From: Hymenobacter setariae
GTDB lineage: Bacteria > Bacteroidota > Bacteroidia > Cytophagales > Hymenobacteraceae
Reading direction: 5' to 3'
Assembly (NCBI RefSeq): GCF_007713685.1
Contig: NZ_VMRJ01000003.1
Coordinates: 558,001 to 622,000 of the forward strand
Length of the DNA: 64,000 nt
Below are positions 1-8,377 of this stretch, piece by piece; positions within the stretch are counted from its first letter, which is position 1; every line of letters begins with the position of its first letter. The notes under the pieces were generated by a model, which saw only the letters and a program-made list of their open reading frames with translations, did no database searches and was not told where the DNA came from. Made by a program: the position numbers and the translations under genes.

Positions 1-1
1 G

Positions 2-328
2 CGCTCGCTCACCGAGGCGGCGTACACGCTGGGCAAGTCGCGCGGTACCACGCTGTGGCGGGTGCTGCTGCCCAATATGAAGCCCGCCCTACTCAATGGC
101 GCGGTGCTTACGTTTGCCCACACCTTAGGCGAGTTTGGGGTGGTGCTGATGATAGGCGGCAACCTGCCCGGTCGCACACGAGTGGCATCTATCGCCATTT
201 ACGACGAAGTGCAGAGCTTGCAATACGACCAAGCTAATGCCTACGCGGGCACGCTGCTGGCTGTGGCCTTTGCCATCTTGGTGGGGCTATACTGGTTTTC
301 GAAGAAAGACGCCGCCCACCTGTCCTAG
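2..328 (+). CDS. modB: Molybdate ABC transporter permease ModB, C-terminal part
   Basis: The reading frame is open from the window edge to the TAG at 326-328, giving about 108 residues; the N-terminus lies outside. The visible part has the permease coupling loop (EAAYTLGKSRGTTLWRVLLP), which docks on the ATPase, then the stretch LGEFGVVLMIGGNLPG, characteristic of ModB-type molybdate permeases, and a last membrane segment near the end. The product would form the inner-membrane channel for molybdate. The next gene, an ATPase of the same system, begins 5 bases downstream, so the two are co-transcribed. The assignment to molybdate rather than sulfate rests on this stretch and on the neighbour. 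Confidence 0.9.
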   Translation, partial: RSLTEAAYTLGKSRGTTLWRVLLPNMKPALLNGAVLTFAHTLGEFGVVLMIGGNLPGRTRVASIAIYDEVQSLQYDQANAYAGTLLAVAFAILVGLYWFSKKDAAHLS

Positions 329-333
329 GCCCC

Positions 334-1146
334 GTGATTGAGTTTCACCTGACCAAAGCCCTCCACACCGCCGCTGGCCCGCGTACCCTCGACGTGGCCC
401 TCTCGCTGGCGCCCGGCGAGCTACTAGCCCTCAGTGGCCCTTCGGGCGCCGGCAAGACCACGCTGCTACGAATGCTAGCCGGTCTTACCCGACCCGATGC
501 GGGCTTTTTACGGGTTGAAGGCCAACTCTGGTACGACCACGCCAGCCGCCAGTGGCTGCCGCCGCAGCGCCGCCCCCTAGGATTCGTGTTTCAGGATTAC
601 GCGTTGTTTCCAAATATGACGGTGCGCGAAAATCTGAATTTTGCGGCTGAGGGCCAATCTGGTGCAAAACAAACGGTTGGCGAGTTATTAGAATTGTTGG
701 AGCTTACGGAGCTAGCCGCCCGCCGCCCGGCCGCCCTCTCGGGCGGGCAGCAGCAGCGCGTGGCGCTGGCCCGCGCCCTAGCCTGCCGCCCGCGCCTACT
801 ACTGCTCGACGAGCCGCTGTCGGCCCTCGACCTGCCTACGCGCCAGCGCTTGCAGCAGGCCCTAGGGGAGGTGCACCGGCAGTTTAAGCTCACGACCGTA
901 CTTATTAGCCACGACCCTGCCGAAATAGCCCGCTTGGCCGACCGCGTGGTCGAACTGGACTTAGGACAAGTACGCCGCGTAGGTCCGCCTGTGGCGCCGG
1001 CTGCACCGGCTACCGTGCGGGGTCGGGTACTGGCGGTGTTACCCAACGGCCGGCTGCGGATGCAGCTGCCTGGCGGTACAGAGGTCGAAGTAAACGGTGT
1101 GGCGCAGCTAGGGGAGGAAATTGAGTTATCAGTGGTTTACCAGTAG
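334..1146 (+). CDS. modC: Molybdate ABC transporter ATP-binding protein ModC
   Basis: This 270-residue protein is the ATPase that powers molybdate import with ModB. Visible motifs are Walker A GPSGAGKTT (about 35-43), the Q-loop in VFQDYALFPN (about 85-94), signature LSGGQQQR (135-142), Walker B LLLLDEP (155-161) and the switch His in ISHDP (193). The C-terminal 45 residues form one short TOBE/Mop-like domain, which in ModC binds oxyanion; the protein is shorter than E. coli ModC (about 350 residues) because this region is reduced. It starts at GTG 334, 5 bases after modB, which fits translational coupling. Confidence 0.9.
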   Translation: MIEFHLTKALHTAAGPRTLDVALSLAPGELLALSGPSGAGKTTLLRMLAGLTRPDAGFLRVEGQLWYDHASRQWLPPQRRPLGFVFQDYALFPNMTVRENLNFAAEGQSGAKQTVGELLELLELTELAARRPAALSGGQQQRVALARALACRPRLLLLDEPLSALDLPTRQRLQQALGEVHRQFKLTTVLISHDPAEIARLADRVVELDLGQVRRVGPPVAPAAPATVRGRVLAVLPNGRLRMQLPGGTEVEVNGVAQLGEEIELSVVYQ

Positions 1147-1251
1147 CGCGGTCAAGGCGTACCGTGGATCCTGTGGGTCCGTGCGTAAGTGGTAGTTTCA
1201 TAAGATACCTCTATGCGGCCCCGCAGGGTCTATGGTACACCTTGACCGCGC
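1146..1251. repeat. Long imperfect hairpin between modC and gcdH
   Basis: Arms 1146-1181 and 1216-1251 are reverse complements over about 36 bases with about six differences, most of which would be G-U pairs in RNA. The outer 18 bases (1146-1163 against 1234-1251) differ at one position. The loop is about 34 bases. The left arm begins at the last base of the modC stop codon, and the right arm ends just before a -7 promoter box. It may end modC transcription or be a decayed mobile palindrome; there is no clear T-tract. Confidence 0.7.
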
Positions 1252-1259
1252 TACATTTG
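1252..1259 (+). promoter_or_regulatory. -7 promoter box for gcdH
   Basis: TACATTTG matches the Bacteroidota -7 consensus TAnnTTTG and lies 23 bases before the ATG of the acyl-CoA dehydrogenase. No convincing -33 TTG is present at the usual distance, because that space is taken by the right arm of the hairpin. Confidence 0.5.
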
Positions 1260-1282
1260 CCTCAACCTAACCTGCCCCGCCC

Positions 1283-2518
1283 ATGTCCTCTATTGCCGAC
1301 GTGCTTTCGCCCGAAGCCAAAGCCCACACTGCCCAAAAAGGTAGTACCAACGCCAACGGCTTCACCGACTATTTTGACCTCGATGGCCTGCTGACGGAGG
1401 AGAACATCCTCGTGCGCCAGAGCATCCGCGACTTCGTCAAAAAGGAGATTTCGCCCAATATCGAGAAGTGGGCGCAGCAGGCGCATTTCCCCTCCGAAAT
1501 CGTGCGCAAGTTTGGCGAGGTAGGCGCCTTTGGGCCTACCATTCCGCAGGAATACGGCGGCGGCGGGCTCGACTATATCAGCTACGGCCTCATCATGCAG
1601 GAGATTGAGCGTGGCGACTCGGGCATGCGCTCCACAGCCTCGGTGCAGGGCTCGCTCGTGATGTTCCCCATCTACCAGTACGGCTCGGAAGAGCAGCGCC
1701 GCAAGTACCTGCCCAAGCTGGCCAGCGGCGAGTGGCTAGGCTGCTTCGGCCTCACCGAGCCCGACCACGGCTCGAACCCCGGCGGCATGACCACCAATAT
1801 CAAAGCCGATGGCGACGACTTTATCCTGAACGGCGCTAAGCTCTGGATATCGAACTCGCCTGAGTGCCAGGTGGCCGTTGTCTGGGCCAAAAACGAACAG
1901 GGCCGTATCAAAGGCGTCATCGTGGAGCGCGGCATGGAAGGCTTTACCACCCCCGAAATCCACAACAAGTGGAGCCTACGCGCCAGCATCACCGGCGAGC
2001 TGGTTTTCGACAATGTGCGGATACCTAAGGAGAATATTCTGCCCAATGTAGAAGGCCTGCGCGGTCCGCTGAGCTGCCTCGATTCGGCCCGATTCGGCAT
2101 TGCGTGGGGTGCCATTGGCGCGGCCATCGACTGCTACGAGTCGGCCTTGAAATACTCGTTGCAGCGCGAGCAGTTCGGCAAGCCTATCGCCAGCTTCCAG
2201 CTCCAGCAAAAGAAGCTCGCCGAGATGATTACCGAAATAACCAAAGCCCAGTTGCTGGCCTGGCGCCTAGGCGTGCTCAAAAACGAAGGCAAAGCCACAA
2301 GCGCCCAAATCTCCATGGCCAAGCGCAACTCGGTAGACATGGCCCTGCACGTGGCCCGCGAAGCCCGCCAGATTCACGGCGGCATGGGCATCACGGGCGA
2401 GTACCCCATCATGCGCCACATGATGAACCTCGAATCGGTGGTGACTTACGAGGGCACGCACGATATTCACCTGCTCATCACTGGGGCGGATATTACCGGT
2501 ATCCAGGCGTTTAAATAG
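1283..2518 (+). CDS. gcdH: Glutaryl-CoA dehydrogenase (acyl-CoA dehydrogenase family)
   Basis: This 411-residue FAD enzyme is full length for the family. It would oxidise and decarboxylate glutaryl-CoA to crotonyl-CoA in lysine and tryptophan breakdown, passing electrons to ETF. Features typical of glutaryl-CoA dehydrogenase are MRSTASVQGSLVM (about 115-127), the FAD-binding run CFGLTEPDHGSNPGGM (154-169), LNGAKLWISNS (182-192), QIHGGMGITGEY and the catalytic Glu in VTYEGTHDIH (about 390). The ATG at 1283 follows a -7 box and is the only good start. No other lysine catabolism gene is nearby, so it is probably transcribed alone. A general short-chain acyl-CoA dehydrogenase is the alternative, but the overall similarity pattern favours GcdH. 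Confidence 0.9.
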   Translation: MSSIADVLSPEAKAHTAQKGSTNANGFTDYFDLDGLLTEENILVRQSIRDFVKKEISPNIEKWAQQAHFPSEIVRKFGEVGAFGPTIPQEYGGGGLDYISYGLIMQEIERGDSGMRSTASVQGSLVMFPIYQYGSEEQRRKYLPKLASGEWLGCFGLTEPDHGSNPGGMTTNIKADGDDFILNGAKLWISNSPECQVAVVWAKNEQGRIKGVIVERGMEGFTTPEIHNKWSLRASITGELVFDNVRIPKENILPNVEGLRGPLSCLDSARFGIAWGAIGAAIDCYESALKYSLQREQFGKPIASFQLQQKKLAEMITEITKAQLLAWRLGVLKNEGKATSAQISMAKRNSVDMALHVAREARQIHGGMGITGEYPIMRHMMNLESVVTYEGTHDIHLLITGADITGIQAFK

Positions 2519-2528
2519 AAGTGATGAA

Positions 2529-3047
2529 ATGGGGATGACTTGCGAGCTGCGGCAACTAAGCCCTGCTTATGCCCAAAAACTGTTGCAGGAACCAGATGAG
2601 GTGCTGCTATACTATGATGAAGCTAGCGAAGATGAATTGCCCGAAGAGGCGCAGGGCGAGTCTTTAGACCTCGACAAGGCGTGGCACGGGCTTCATTACC
2701 TCCTAACTGGTACTGCTTGGGGTGGTGAGGCCCCTCTAAACTCCCTTCTGCTGGGTGGCGAGCAGGTAGGCAACGAGGAAGAACACGATGTTGGCTACGG
2801 TCCGGCGCGCATTTTACTGCCTCCTCAAGTGGCTGCCTTTGCTCAGGCTTTAGCTACAGTGAGCCAATCGGAAATAAGCAAGCGCTTCAATCCGTTAGAA
2901 ATGACGAATTTTGATATCTATCCTAGTGTCTGGAACCGGGAGGACGAAGAGCTTGAAGATTGGATGCAGGATAGCTTAGTAGAGTTAAAAGGCTTTCTGC
3001 AGCGGGCTGTTGCTAAGAAGCAGGCAGTGATAGTAGCTATTGTCTGA
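2529..3047 (+). CDS. DUF1877 family (YfbM-like) protein
   Basis: This acidic protein of 172 residues has the layout of the DUF1877/YfbM family: an N-terminal MTCELRQLSP segment, a central LDKAWHGLHYLLTG motif followed by a small GG-containing loop (LGGEQVGNEEEHDVGYGPARIL) and a C-terminal helix ending in hydrophobic residues. No function is established for the family; it is cytosolic, without signal peptide. It starts 10 bases after gcdH, and the ATG six bases further in (2535) is an equally possible start. Confidence 0.8.
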   Translation: MGMTCELRQLSPAYAQKLLQEPDEVLLYYDEASEDELPEEAQGESLDLDKAWHGLHYLLTGTAWGGEAPLNSLLLGGEQVGNEEEHDVGYGPARILLPPQVAAFAQALATVSQSEISKRFNPLEMTNFDIYPSVWNREDEELEDWMQDSLVELKGFLQRAVAKKQAVIVAIV

Positions 3048-3060
3048 TACATAAGCTAGT

Positions 3061-3639
3061 ATGGGCCTCGACACTGCAGAACTCGCCATGTCCTTTGAGC
3101 GGTATTTCAACCAGGAAATACCAGATGAGGCGGCAGAAAAGCTTTACACAGTCGGCGACGTGGCAACTTGGTTTAGTCAGCGGCTAGGTGTAGCCGGGCA
3201 GCAGCAATCGACAGTACGGACAGTGGTGGCCAAACAGATATTAAGTGAGTTGCCGACCGGCAGCGCTGAAGTCACGCCGCTAGGCCAGGTATTTCCCGGT
3301 GCCCCGGCTCTCAAAATCTATCGACACGCTTTGCGAGAACGCTATGGGTTAATTCTGCCGCCACTGTCTCCGCTGCAAGCGGCTCCTACCACACCTTCGC
3401 TGTGGGAGCGGCTGACTGGTCAACTCTTGCCCCGCGTGCCACATTGGTATACGCAAACGGTAGCAGAGCTGATAGATTGGACGGTAGCCTTCAATTATGA
3501 GAAATTGTTGAGGTCGCCTTTTGCCAGCCAATATGAAATTGAGCAGGCCGTTATAGGCCTTACTAGCGACCAGTCTGGAGTTCCTGTCGAAGAAATACGC
3601 CTGCAAAGCAGCTTCACCAACGACCTAGGTATGGATTAA
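3061..3639 (+). CDS. Permuted, truncated acyl-carrier-protein-like protein
   Basis: The 192 residues are pieces of acyl carrier protein (ACP) in unusual order. Residues 1-41 (MGLDTAELAMSFERYFNQEI onward to VGDVATWF) match the half of ACP after the phosphopantetheine serine. Residues 158-192 (YEIEQAVIGL ... EIRLQSSFTNDLGMD) match the half before it, and the stop falls exactly where the modified Ser should come. Residues 52-145 look like a divergent complete ACP domain in which Ser is replaced (FPGAPALKIY). No part carries the DSL attachment site, so it cannot be an ordinary carrier protein. In-frame TAA at 3052 fixes the start. It may be the middle of a former multi-ACP protein or a genuine fold permutant. 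It follows the DUF1877 gene by 13 bases. Confidence 0.65.
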   Translation: MGLDTAELAMSFERYFNQEIPDEAAEKLYTVGDVATWFSQRLGVAGQQQSTVRTVVAKQILSELPTGSAEVTPLGQVFPGAPALKIYRHALRERYGLILPPLSPLQAAPTTPSLWERLTGQLLPRVPHWYTQTVAELIDWTVAFNYEKLLRSPFASQYEIEQAVIGLTSDQSGVPVEEIRLQSSFTNDLGMD

Positions 3640-3684
3640 CTGCCTTGCTCAGCGCAAATGCTAGAATGACAGTAATACAAGTGT

Positions 3685-4110
3685 TTACTGTACCGCCGGC
3701 TTTTGAAAAATATACCGAACCCCCGATTTGTCGGGTACGGTTGCCGTAAGCGTCCAGCCTTGCGCAGTTAGTTCTTTTATCTTGAGCAATTCTCGTTGTA
3801 GTAGCAAGTTGCGAGAGTAACGGTTGCGGCGGTTAATATAAAGGTTGCTAGTGTTTTCGCTGCTAATCGTCGCGGCTACTTTCTCTTTCGTCGCATAAGA
3901 GTAGAAATTGTCGGGTAGCTCTTCGGTATGAAAAGAGCCATCGGGCTCGACGGTAGTTAGCCCTACATTATACTGTTGTTCGGGGGCCAGCGTGAGGTCA
4001 CTTATAAGGAAAAGGTACTGTGACCGTCCCTCATTGGTGGCGTGTGGGTAAAACGACCACAAACCAATGGCAGCTAGCGTCAGCGTGGCGCAGACAAGCG
4101 TTTTTTTCAT
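3685..4110 (-). CDS. Small secreted protein, paralogue of the upstream neighbour
   Basis: A 141-residue protein of no known family. It begins MKKTLVCATLTLAAIGLWSF, a signal peptide or membrane anchor. It shares its plan with the 121-residue protein encoded at 4226-4591: a short hydrophobic start ending in W(S/A)FYP, a central segment with PDG and LP, and a C-terminal helix RELLKIKELTAQGWTL followed by a hydrophobic strand. The two genes are tandem on the same strand, 115 bases apart, so they arose by duplication. Function is unknown; location is probably periplasmic or membrane attached. Confidence 0.75.
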   Translation of the reverse strand: MKKTLVCATLTLAAIGLWSFYPHATNEGRSQYLFLISDLTLAPEQQYNVGLTTVEPDGSFHTEELPDNFYSYATKEKVAATISSENTSNLYINRRNRYSRNLLLQRELLKIKELTAQGWTLTATVPDKSGVRYIFQKPAVQ

Positions 4111-4225
4111 GGAGCAGGTAGGGAAAAGAGGGCGAGAAGAGGTACGAAAAGTACATAGCGCTTTCTATATCCCAAAAGATGCTCGTTAGTGCATTGCTTT
4201 GGGGCCAACTGCTGTGCGATTCTGC

Positions 4226-4591
4226 CTAGGGCCGCTCCAGCAAGTACACCGTTTCGGTAGTGGCTCCTACGCCCACCGTGCTCTGCGTCACGTGCGCCAC
4301 GCGCCAACCCTGCGCCACTAGCGCGTTGATTTTTAGTAGCTCTACGCGATGCAACTCTACGGCAGCGGCGGTACTGTTGCGCTCGGTGCCGATTTTGATG
4401 TCGGGTAGCCGCTGCACTTGGCGCGTACCATCGGGCTGAATAGTCGTGATTTCAGGTACCGAAGAGGTGGTGCCCGGCCGGCCGCTGCCCACTACCATGA
4501 GGTAGCCTGTTGGCGCCACCGCTTTCGGATAAAAGGCCCACGAGCCAGCTGTAGCTAGCCCAAGCACAGCAAAAAGCAGAATCTTTTTCAT
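4226..4591 (-). CDS. Small secreted protein, tandem paralogue
   Basis: A 121-residue protein starting MKKILLFAVLGLATAGSWAF, a likely signal peptide or anchor. It matches the 141-residue neighbour in plan: QPDGTRQVQRLPDIK in the middle, then VELLKINALVAQGWRV and a final hydrophobic strand ending LLERP. The AQGW plus strand ending resembles small domains of the DUF4177 type, where a helix and strand carry a GW motif, but this is only a resemblance. It lies upstream of the paralogue and could share its transcript. Confidence 0.75.
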   Translation of the reverse strand: MKKILLFAVLGLATAGSWAFYPKAVAPTGYLMVVGSGRPGTTSSVPEITTIQPDGTRQVQRLPDIKIGTERNSTAAAVELHRVELLKINALVAQGWRVAHVTQSTVGVGATTETVYLLERP

Positions 4592-4739
4592 GAAGAAAAA
4601 ATGAAAGTGAGTGGGATGAATGTAACGTAAAAAACTTGCTAAGCGGCCAACCTAGGTTGCTGCCTTGCGGCTCAACCCAACGCCCCACCACTGCCTGCCG
4701 TATAGCCATCGACAGTCTCACCCTCTCTTGTCTTCATTT

Positions 4740-5081
4740 ATGGCTACCGAAAACGAAAACCAAGCCCACCACGAAAACGCTGAAACTCGCCGCCAAGAGC
4801 GTCGCGAAGAAGCTAACGCCGAATACCGCGAGCAAGGCGATGACATGCGCCAGGGCGGCCCCGACCCCGACCTGCCCCACCGCATGCGTACCCGCTCGGG
4901 CGATGGCAACTTTGACCCCAATGTGCAGGCCGATGACCAAACCAGCGACGGCGTAGCTGCGCACATTGGCAGCAGCGGCCAAGGTGCTAGCAAGCGTGGC
5001 CACGATACCGAGCAGAACAGCAACAAAGCCCCCGACCGCCTCGACCAGCGCAACGTAGAAGGTGGCGACCTGAAAGACTAA
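4740..5081 (+). CDS. Small highly charged hydrophilic protein
   Basis: From ATG 4740 the product has 113 residues rich in Glu, Asp, Gln, Asn and Arg with almost no hydrophobic residues (MATENENQAHHENAETRRQE at the start, DQRNVEGGDLKD at the end). It is predicted to be disordered. No family is recognised. The frame is open 75 bases further upstream, but that extension is unlike the rest and the ATG is preceded by a suitable non-coding stretch. A strong hairpin follows. A stress-related disordered protein is one guess, without direct evidence. Confidence 0.65.
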   Translation: MATENENQAHHENAETRRQERREEANAEYREQGDDMRQGGPDPDLPHRMRTRSGDGNFDPNVQADDQTSDGVAAHIGSSGQGASKRGHDTEQNSNKAPDRLDQRNVEGGDLKD

Positions 5082-5098
5082 TCGCTTGTGCGATTAGT

Positions 5099-5170
5099 AA
5101 TTAGCCCTTGGTTGCTAACTCTTAGTTTTTTCTCTTCGAGAAAGCTAGGGCTAGCAACCAAGGGCTAATT
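5099..5170. terminator. Perfect 19-base-pair hairpin after the charged protein gene
   Basis: Arms 5099-5117 and 5152-5170 are exact reverse complements, with a 34-base loop that contains a T-run (TTTTTT) and allows partial extension of the stem. It lies 18 bases after the stop codon at 5081. It probably acts as a terminator, although the stem is longer than needed and the T-run is in the loop rather than after the stem. Confidence 0.6.
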
Positions 5171-5255
5171 GCTTATATAGCCTTACTTTTAGCCCGTGCC
5201 TAGGTCCTCAGTCGCCCCGCGGGGCGCAGCAGGGCCACTTATTCTTTTTCACTCC

Positions 5256-5594
5256 ATGGCTGATTCTTCTCCCCTCGTTTTGCTGGAGTGCCTCGTTGCG
5301 GGCACTTCCCACCGCCCCGAACTGCCCGCGCAAGAAAAGAAGCTTAAGGTGGGCCAGGCCCTGCGCCTAGAACGTGAAGCCGATAGTAAATACGACGATT
5401 GGGCAGTGAAAGTGCATTCGGGTGCGGCCGGCGATAAGAATAGCTACTGGCTCGGCTACCTGCCCGAAACTCGCAATGAAACCGTAGCTCGCCTGCTTGA
5501 TGCCGGCTACCCGCTGGAGGCTCGCCTAGCGCACAAAGCCTGGGAAGACGAGTGGCTGCACCTCGAAATAGAAGTGCTGCTGCCGCGCGAATAA
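5256..5594 (+). CDS. HIRAN domain protein
   Basis: A 112-residue protein consisting of little more than a HIRAN domain. The pattern is LLECLVAGTSHRP (about 8-20), then LKVGQALRLEREADSKYDDWAVKV, typical of HIRAN (a GxxLxLxREPxNxyDxxAI-like run), and WLGYLPETRNETVARLLDAG. HIRAN domains in helicases such as HLTF bind single-stranded DNA 3' ends; free-standing bacterial versions are of unknown role. ATG 5256 is chosen because upstream codons do not match the family. It sits ahead of ruvB (107 bases), and a link to DNA repair is possible but unproven. Confidence 0.8.
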   Translation: MADSSPLVLLECLVAGTSHRPELPAQEKKLKVGQALRLEREADSKYDDWAVKVHSGAAGDKNSYWLGYLPETRNETVARLLDAGYPLEARLAHKAWEDEWLHLEIEVLLPRE

Positions 5595-5700
5595 GGTTGT
5601 TTTTGCGGCCACCTAGGGAGCTTTTTGCTAACTAATTTGGTTAGCCAATAGTCCGTTCCCAACGGCCAACTGACAACGAGTAATTAACCACTACCCCATT

Positions 5701-6753
5701 ATGCGCGAAGCCTATCTCACTGGCGGCAACGACCACTTCGACGCCACCGACAAGGATATCGACAAGGCCCTGCGCCCGCTAAGTTTCGATGACTTCACGG
5801 GCCAGGATAAAATTCTTGAAAACCTCAAGGTATTCGTGGCTGCCGCCAAGCAGCGCGGCGACGCCCTCGACCACGTGCTGCTGCACGGCCCTCCCGGCCT
5901 GGGCAAAACCACGCTCTCGCACATTATTGCTAACGAGCTAGGCGCCGGCATCAAAATGACTAGCGGCCCGGTGCTCGACAAGCCCAGTGACCTCGCTGGC
6001 CTACTCACCAACCTAGAGCCGCACGACGTGCTCTTCATCGACGAGATTCACCGCCTGAACCCCGTGGTGGAAGAGTACCTGTACTCGGCGATGGAAGACT
6101 ACCGCATCGACATCATGCTCGACTCGGGTCCCAACGCCCGCTCGGTGCAGATTTCGCTATCGCCCTTTACGCTCATTGGGGCTACCACACGCTCGGGCAT
6201 GCTTACGGCGCCGCTGCGGGCCCGCTTTGGTATCTCGGCCCGCCTTGAGTACTACGACTCGAAACTGCTGACGAGCATCGTGCAGCGCTCGGCCGACATC
6301 TTGCACACGCCTATTCACGAAGATGCGGCATTCGAGATTGCCCGCCGCTCGCGTGGTACGCCCCGTATTGCCAACAACTTGCTGCGCCGCACCCGCGACT
6401 TTGCTCAGATTAAAGGCACTGGCACCATCACGGTCGAGATTGCGCAGTTTGCGCTCAATGCCCTTGACGTAGATGCCCGCGGCCTCGACGACATGGACAA
6501 GCGTATTCTCACTACCATCATCGACAAGTTCAAAGGTGGCCCGGTGGGTATCAGCACTATCGCTACAGCAGTGGGCGAAGAAGGCGAAACCATTGAAGAA
6601 GTGTACGAGCCCTTCCTCATCCAGGAAGGCTACATCAAGCGCACGGCCCGCGGCCGCGAGGCTACCGAGGCGGCTTATCAGCACCTAGGGCGCCTGTTGC
6701 CTCAGCACTTGCGCGGCAACAATGGCGACTTATTTGGTGAGATTACCTCCTAG
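5701..6753 (+). CDS. ruvB: Holliday junction branch migration helicase RuvB
   Basis: This 350-residue AAA+ ATPase is full length. It drives branch migration of Holliday junctions with RuvA and works with the RuvC resolvase. Visible are the N-terminal [18 protein letters not shown], Walker [10 protein letters not shown] (63-71), Walker B LFIDEIH (111-117), sensor-1 run [19 protein letters not shown], the arginine-finger region, [13 protein letters not shown] and the C-terminal winged-helix DNA-binding domain ending in GRLLPQHL. The start has a family-typical short N-terminus. ruvA and ruvC are not in the window. Confidence 0.97.
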   Translation: MREAYLTGGNDHFDATDKDIDKALRPLSFDDFTGQDKILENLKVFVAAAKQRGDALDHVLLHGPPGLGKTTLSHIIANELGAGIKMTSGPVLDKPSDLAGLLTNLEPHDVLFIDEIHRLNPVVEEYLYSAMEDYRIDIMLDSGPNARSVQISLSPFTLIGATTRSGMLTAPLRARFGISARLEYYDSKLLTSIVQRSADILHTPIHEDAAFEIARRSRGTPRIANNLLRRTRDFAQIKGTGTITVEIAQFALNALDVDARGLDDMDKRILTTIIDKFKGGPVGISTIATAVGEEGETIEEVYEPFLIQEGYIKRTARGREATEAAYQHLGRLLPQHLRGNNGDLFGEITS

Positions 6754-6783
6754 AGTCGCTGCTGCCGAAGACTGCATTCCACG

Positions 6784-6817
6784 GAACGCGCCGCCCCCAG
6801 CGGCGCGTTCTTCGTTT
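6784..6817 (+). terminator. Terminator after ruvB
   Basis: Arms 6784-6794 and 6800-6810 form an 11-base-pair GC-rich stem (GAACGCGCCGC) with a five-base loop, followed by a T-rich run. It lies 30 bases after the ruvB stop. Confidence 0.75.
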
Positions 6818-6844
6818 CTTTGAGGTTCAATTGCCCGCTTTCCA

Positions 6845-7801
6845 ATGCTTTTGCACGCCGAATGGACTCCTTATATCAAGCGCCGCGCTGTGGAGCTCGG
6901 GTTTATGGCTTGCGGTATTTCCAAGGCGGAGTTTTTGGAAGAGGAGGCGCCTAGGCTCGAAAACTGGCTCAAGCGAGGCATGAACGGCAAAATGGGCTAC
7001 ATGGAAAACCACTTCGACAAGCGCCTCGACCCGCGCTTGCTTGTAGATGGTGCCAAGTCAGTTATTTCGCTGCTGCTCAACTATTACCCGCCGGCCGAAG
7101 ACCAGCAGCCCGACGACACGCTAAAAATCAGTAAATACGCCTACGGGCGCGACTATCACTTTGTCATCAAAGACAAGTTGAAAACGCTGCTGGCCGATAT
7201 CCAAGCCAATATCGGTGAAGTAGGCGGGCGTTGCTTCGTCGACTCAGCCCCGGTGCTTGACAAGGCGTGGGCTAAGAAAAGCGGCCTAGGGTGGGTCGGC
7301 AAAAACTCTAACCTTATCACGCCCGGCGCGGGCTCGTTCTACTTCATTGCCGAGCTGATAGTAGACGTGGAGTTGGAATACGACGGGGCTATCCGCGATT
7401 ATTGCGGCACCTGCACCAAGTGCCTCGACGCATGCCCTACACAGGCCATTACTGAGCCCTACGTGGTCGATGGCAGCAAGTGCATCAGCTACTTCACGAT
7501 CGAGCTCAAGGACCAGCTAATACCGCAGGATGTGGCTGGGCAGTTTGGCAACTGGGTATTTGGCTGCGATATCTGCCAGGATGTGTGCCCCTGGAACCGC
7601 TTTGCCAAGCCCACGCAGGAAGCGCAGTTTCAGCCGCACCCGGACCTGAAAACACTGTCAACCAGCGACTGGCAAGATATCACCCACGAAGTATTTCAAG
7701 CATTATTTCGGCAATCGGCCCTCAAGCGTACTGGCTATGAGGGCCTCAAGCGGAACATCAAGTTTGTGACTGGCCAAAGCCAACTCGACCTAGGAAGCTA
7801 G
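6845..7801 (+). CDS. queG: Epoxyqueuosine reductase QueG
   Basis: This 318-residue iron-sulfur, cobalamin-dependent enzyme carries out the last step of queuosine synthesis in tRNA, reducing epoxyqueuosine. Signature features are KYAYGRDYH (97-105), the catalytic Asp in [20 protein letters not shown] (134), the 4Fe-4S motif [16 protein letters not shown] (187-202) and [11 protein letters not shown] (241-251). It is the short form without the C-terminal HEAT repeats of the Bacillus protein. The last 12 bases overlap the end of the convergent gene at 7790-8002. Confidence 0.95.
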   Translation: MLLHAEWTPYIKRRAVELGFMACGISKAEFLEEEAPRLENWLKRGMNGKMGYMENHFDKRLDPRLLVDGAKSVISLLLNYYPPAEDQQPDDTLKISKYAYGRDYHFVIKDKLKTLLADIQANIGEVGGRCFVDSAPVLDKAWAKKSGLGWVGKNSNLITPGAGSFYFIAELIVDVELEYDGAIRDYCGTCTKCLDACPTQAITEPYVVDGSKCISYFTIELKDQLIPQDVAGQFGNWVFGCDICQDVCPWNRFAKPTQEAQFQPHPDLKTLSTSDWQDITHEVFQALFRQSALKRTGYEGLKRNIKFVTGQSQLDLGS

Positions 7802-8002
7802 GGGGGTGCCAGCCGCTGTGTGCTGAGCAAAAATCCGATTCATGACCGCCCAGTAGAGGCGGGAAAACTGCTCGTAGCACCACGTACGAAAATCGGGTAG
7901 CTCGGCAGGCAAAACGTGGCGGAGCGCTTTACGCAGCTCTTTTTCAAACAGTACCTTGCTGAAGCTGACCTTGAGCAGGATTGTTTTCACGTAGTCTAGC
8001 AT
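7790..8002 (-). CDS. Small conserved-looking hypothetical protein
   Basis: A 70-residue protein starting [20 protein letters not shown], rich in helix-forming and aromatic residues ([20 protein letters not shown]), with no signal peptide. I do not recognise a named family, but the composition is protein-like. It is convergent with queG and overlaps its last 12 bases. Function is unknown. Confidence 0.65.
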   Translation of the reverse strand: MLDYVKTILLKVSFSKVLFEKELRKALRHVLPAELPDFRTWCYEQFSRLYWAVMNRIFAQHTAAGTPLAS

Positions 8003-8377
8003 GGTGGGTGGGAGAGTGGGGTTATAAAGAACAGGAAGAGATAACTACTGCGGCCACCTTATACGCGAAAGCAGTGGCCTAGGCCACATTTTTCACCATT
8101 CTGGCGACTAAGCAATCGGAAATTGCTACTCAAATATATTCAACAATTTTTTTGTTTAGTGTAAGGTTGTTGTTAAGTAATTACTTCAAGCAGAACGGTA
8201 TTTGATGAAATCTAAGCTGCATCGCGCTAGTAAAGAGACACTGCAATCGATTGTAGTCAGAAGTCAATAATTTTTATAGTAAAACGAAGGCGCTGCAGGT
8301 GCTCTTGGAATAGACGGGCCTAAATAAAAAAAGGCTGGCTCCGTGAAGGAGCCAGCCTTTTTTAAGCGCAGAGCTAA
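8003..8377. other. Intergenic region with a terminator
   Basis: AT-rich spacer upstream of the small gene at 7790-8002 and downstream of the ferritin-like operon. Apart from the hairpin at 8326-8363 I see no gene, repeat or consensus promoter box in it. Confidence 0.6.
8326..8363 (-). terminator. Terminator of the ferritin-like operon
   Basis: An A-run, a GC-rich stem (GGCTGGCTCC with GGAGCCAGCC, four-base loop) and a T-run give a symmetric, bidirectional terminator, 15 bases past the stop of the last ferritin-like gene. Confidence 0.9.

Noticed and set aside
1164-1394. Plus-strand frame overlapping the hairpin and the start of gcdH
   Set aside because: Proline-rich shadow product that overlaps both the hairpin and the well-supported gcdH start.
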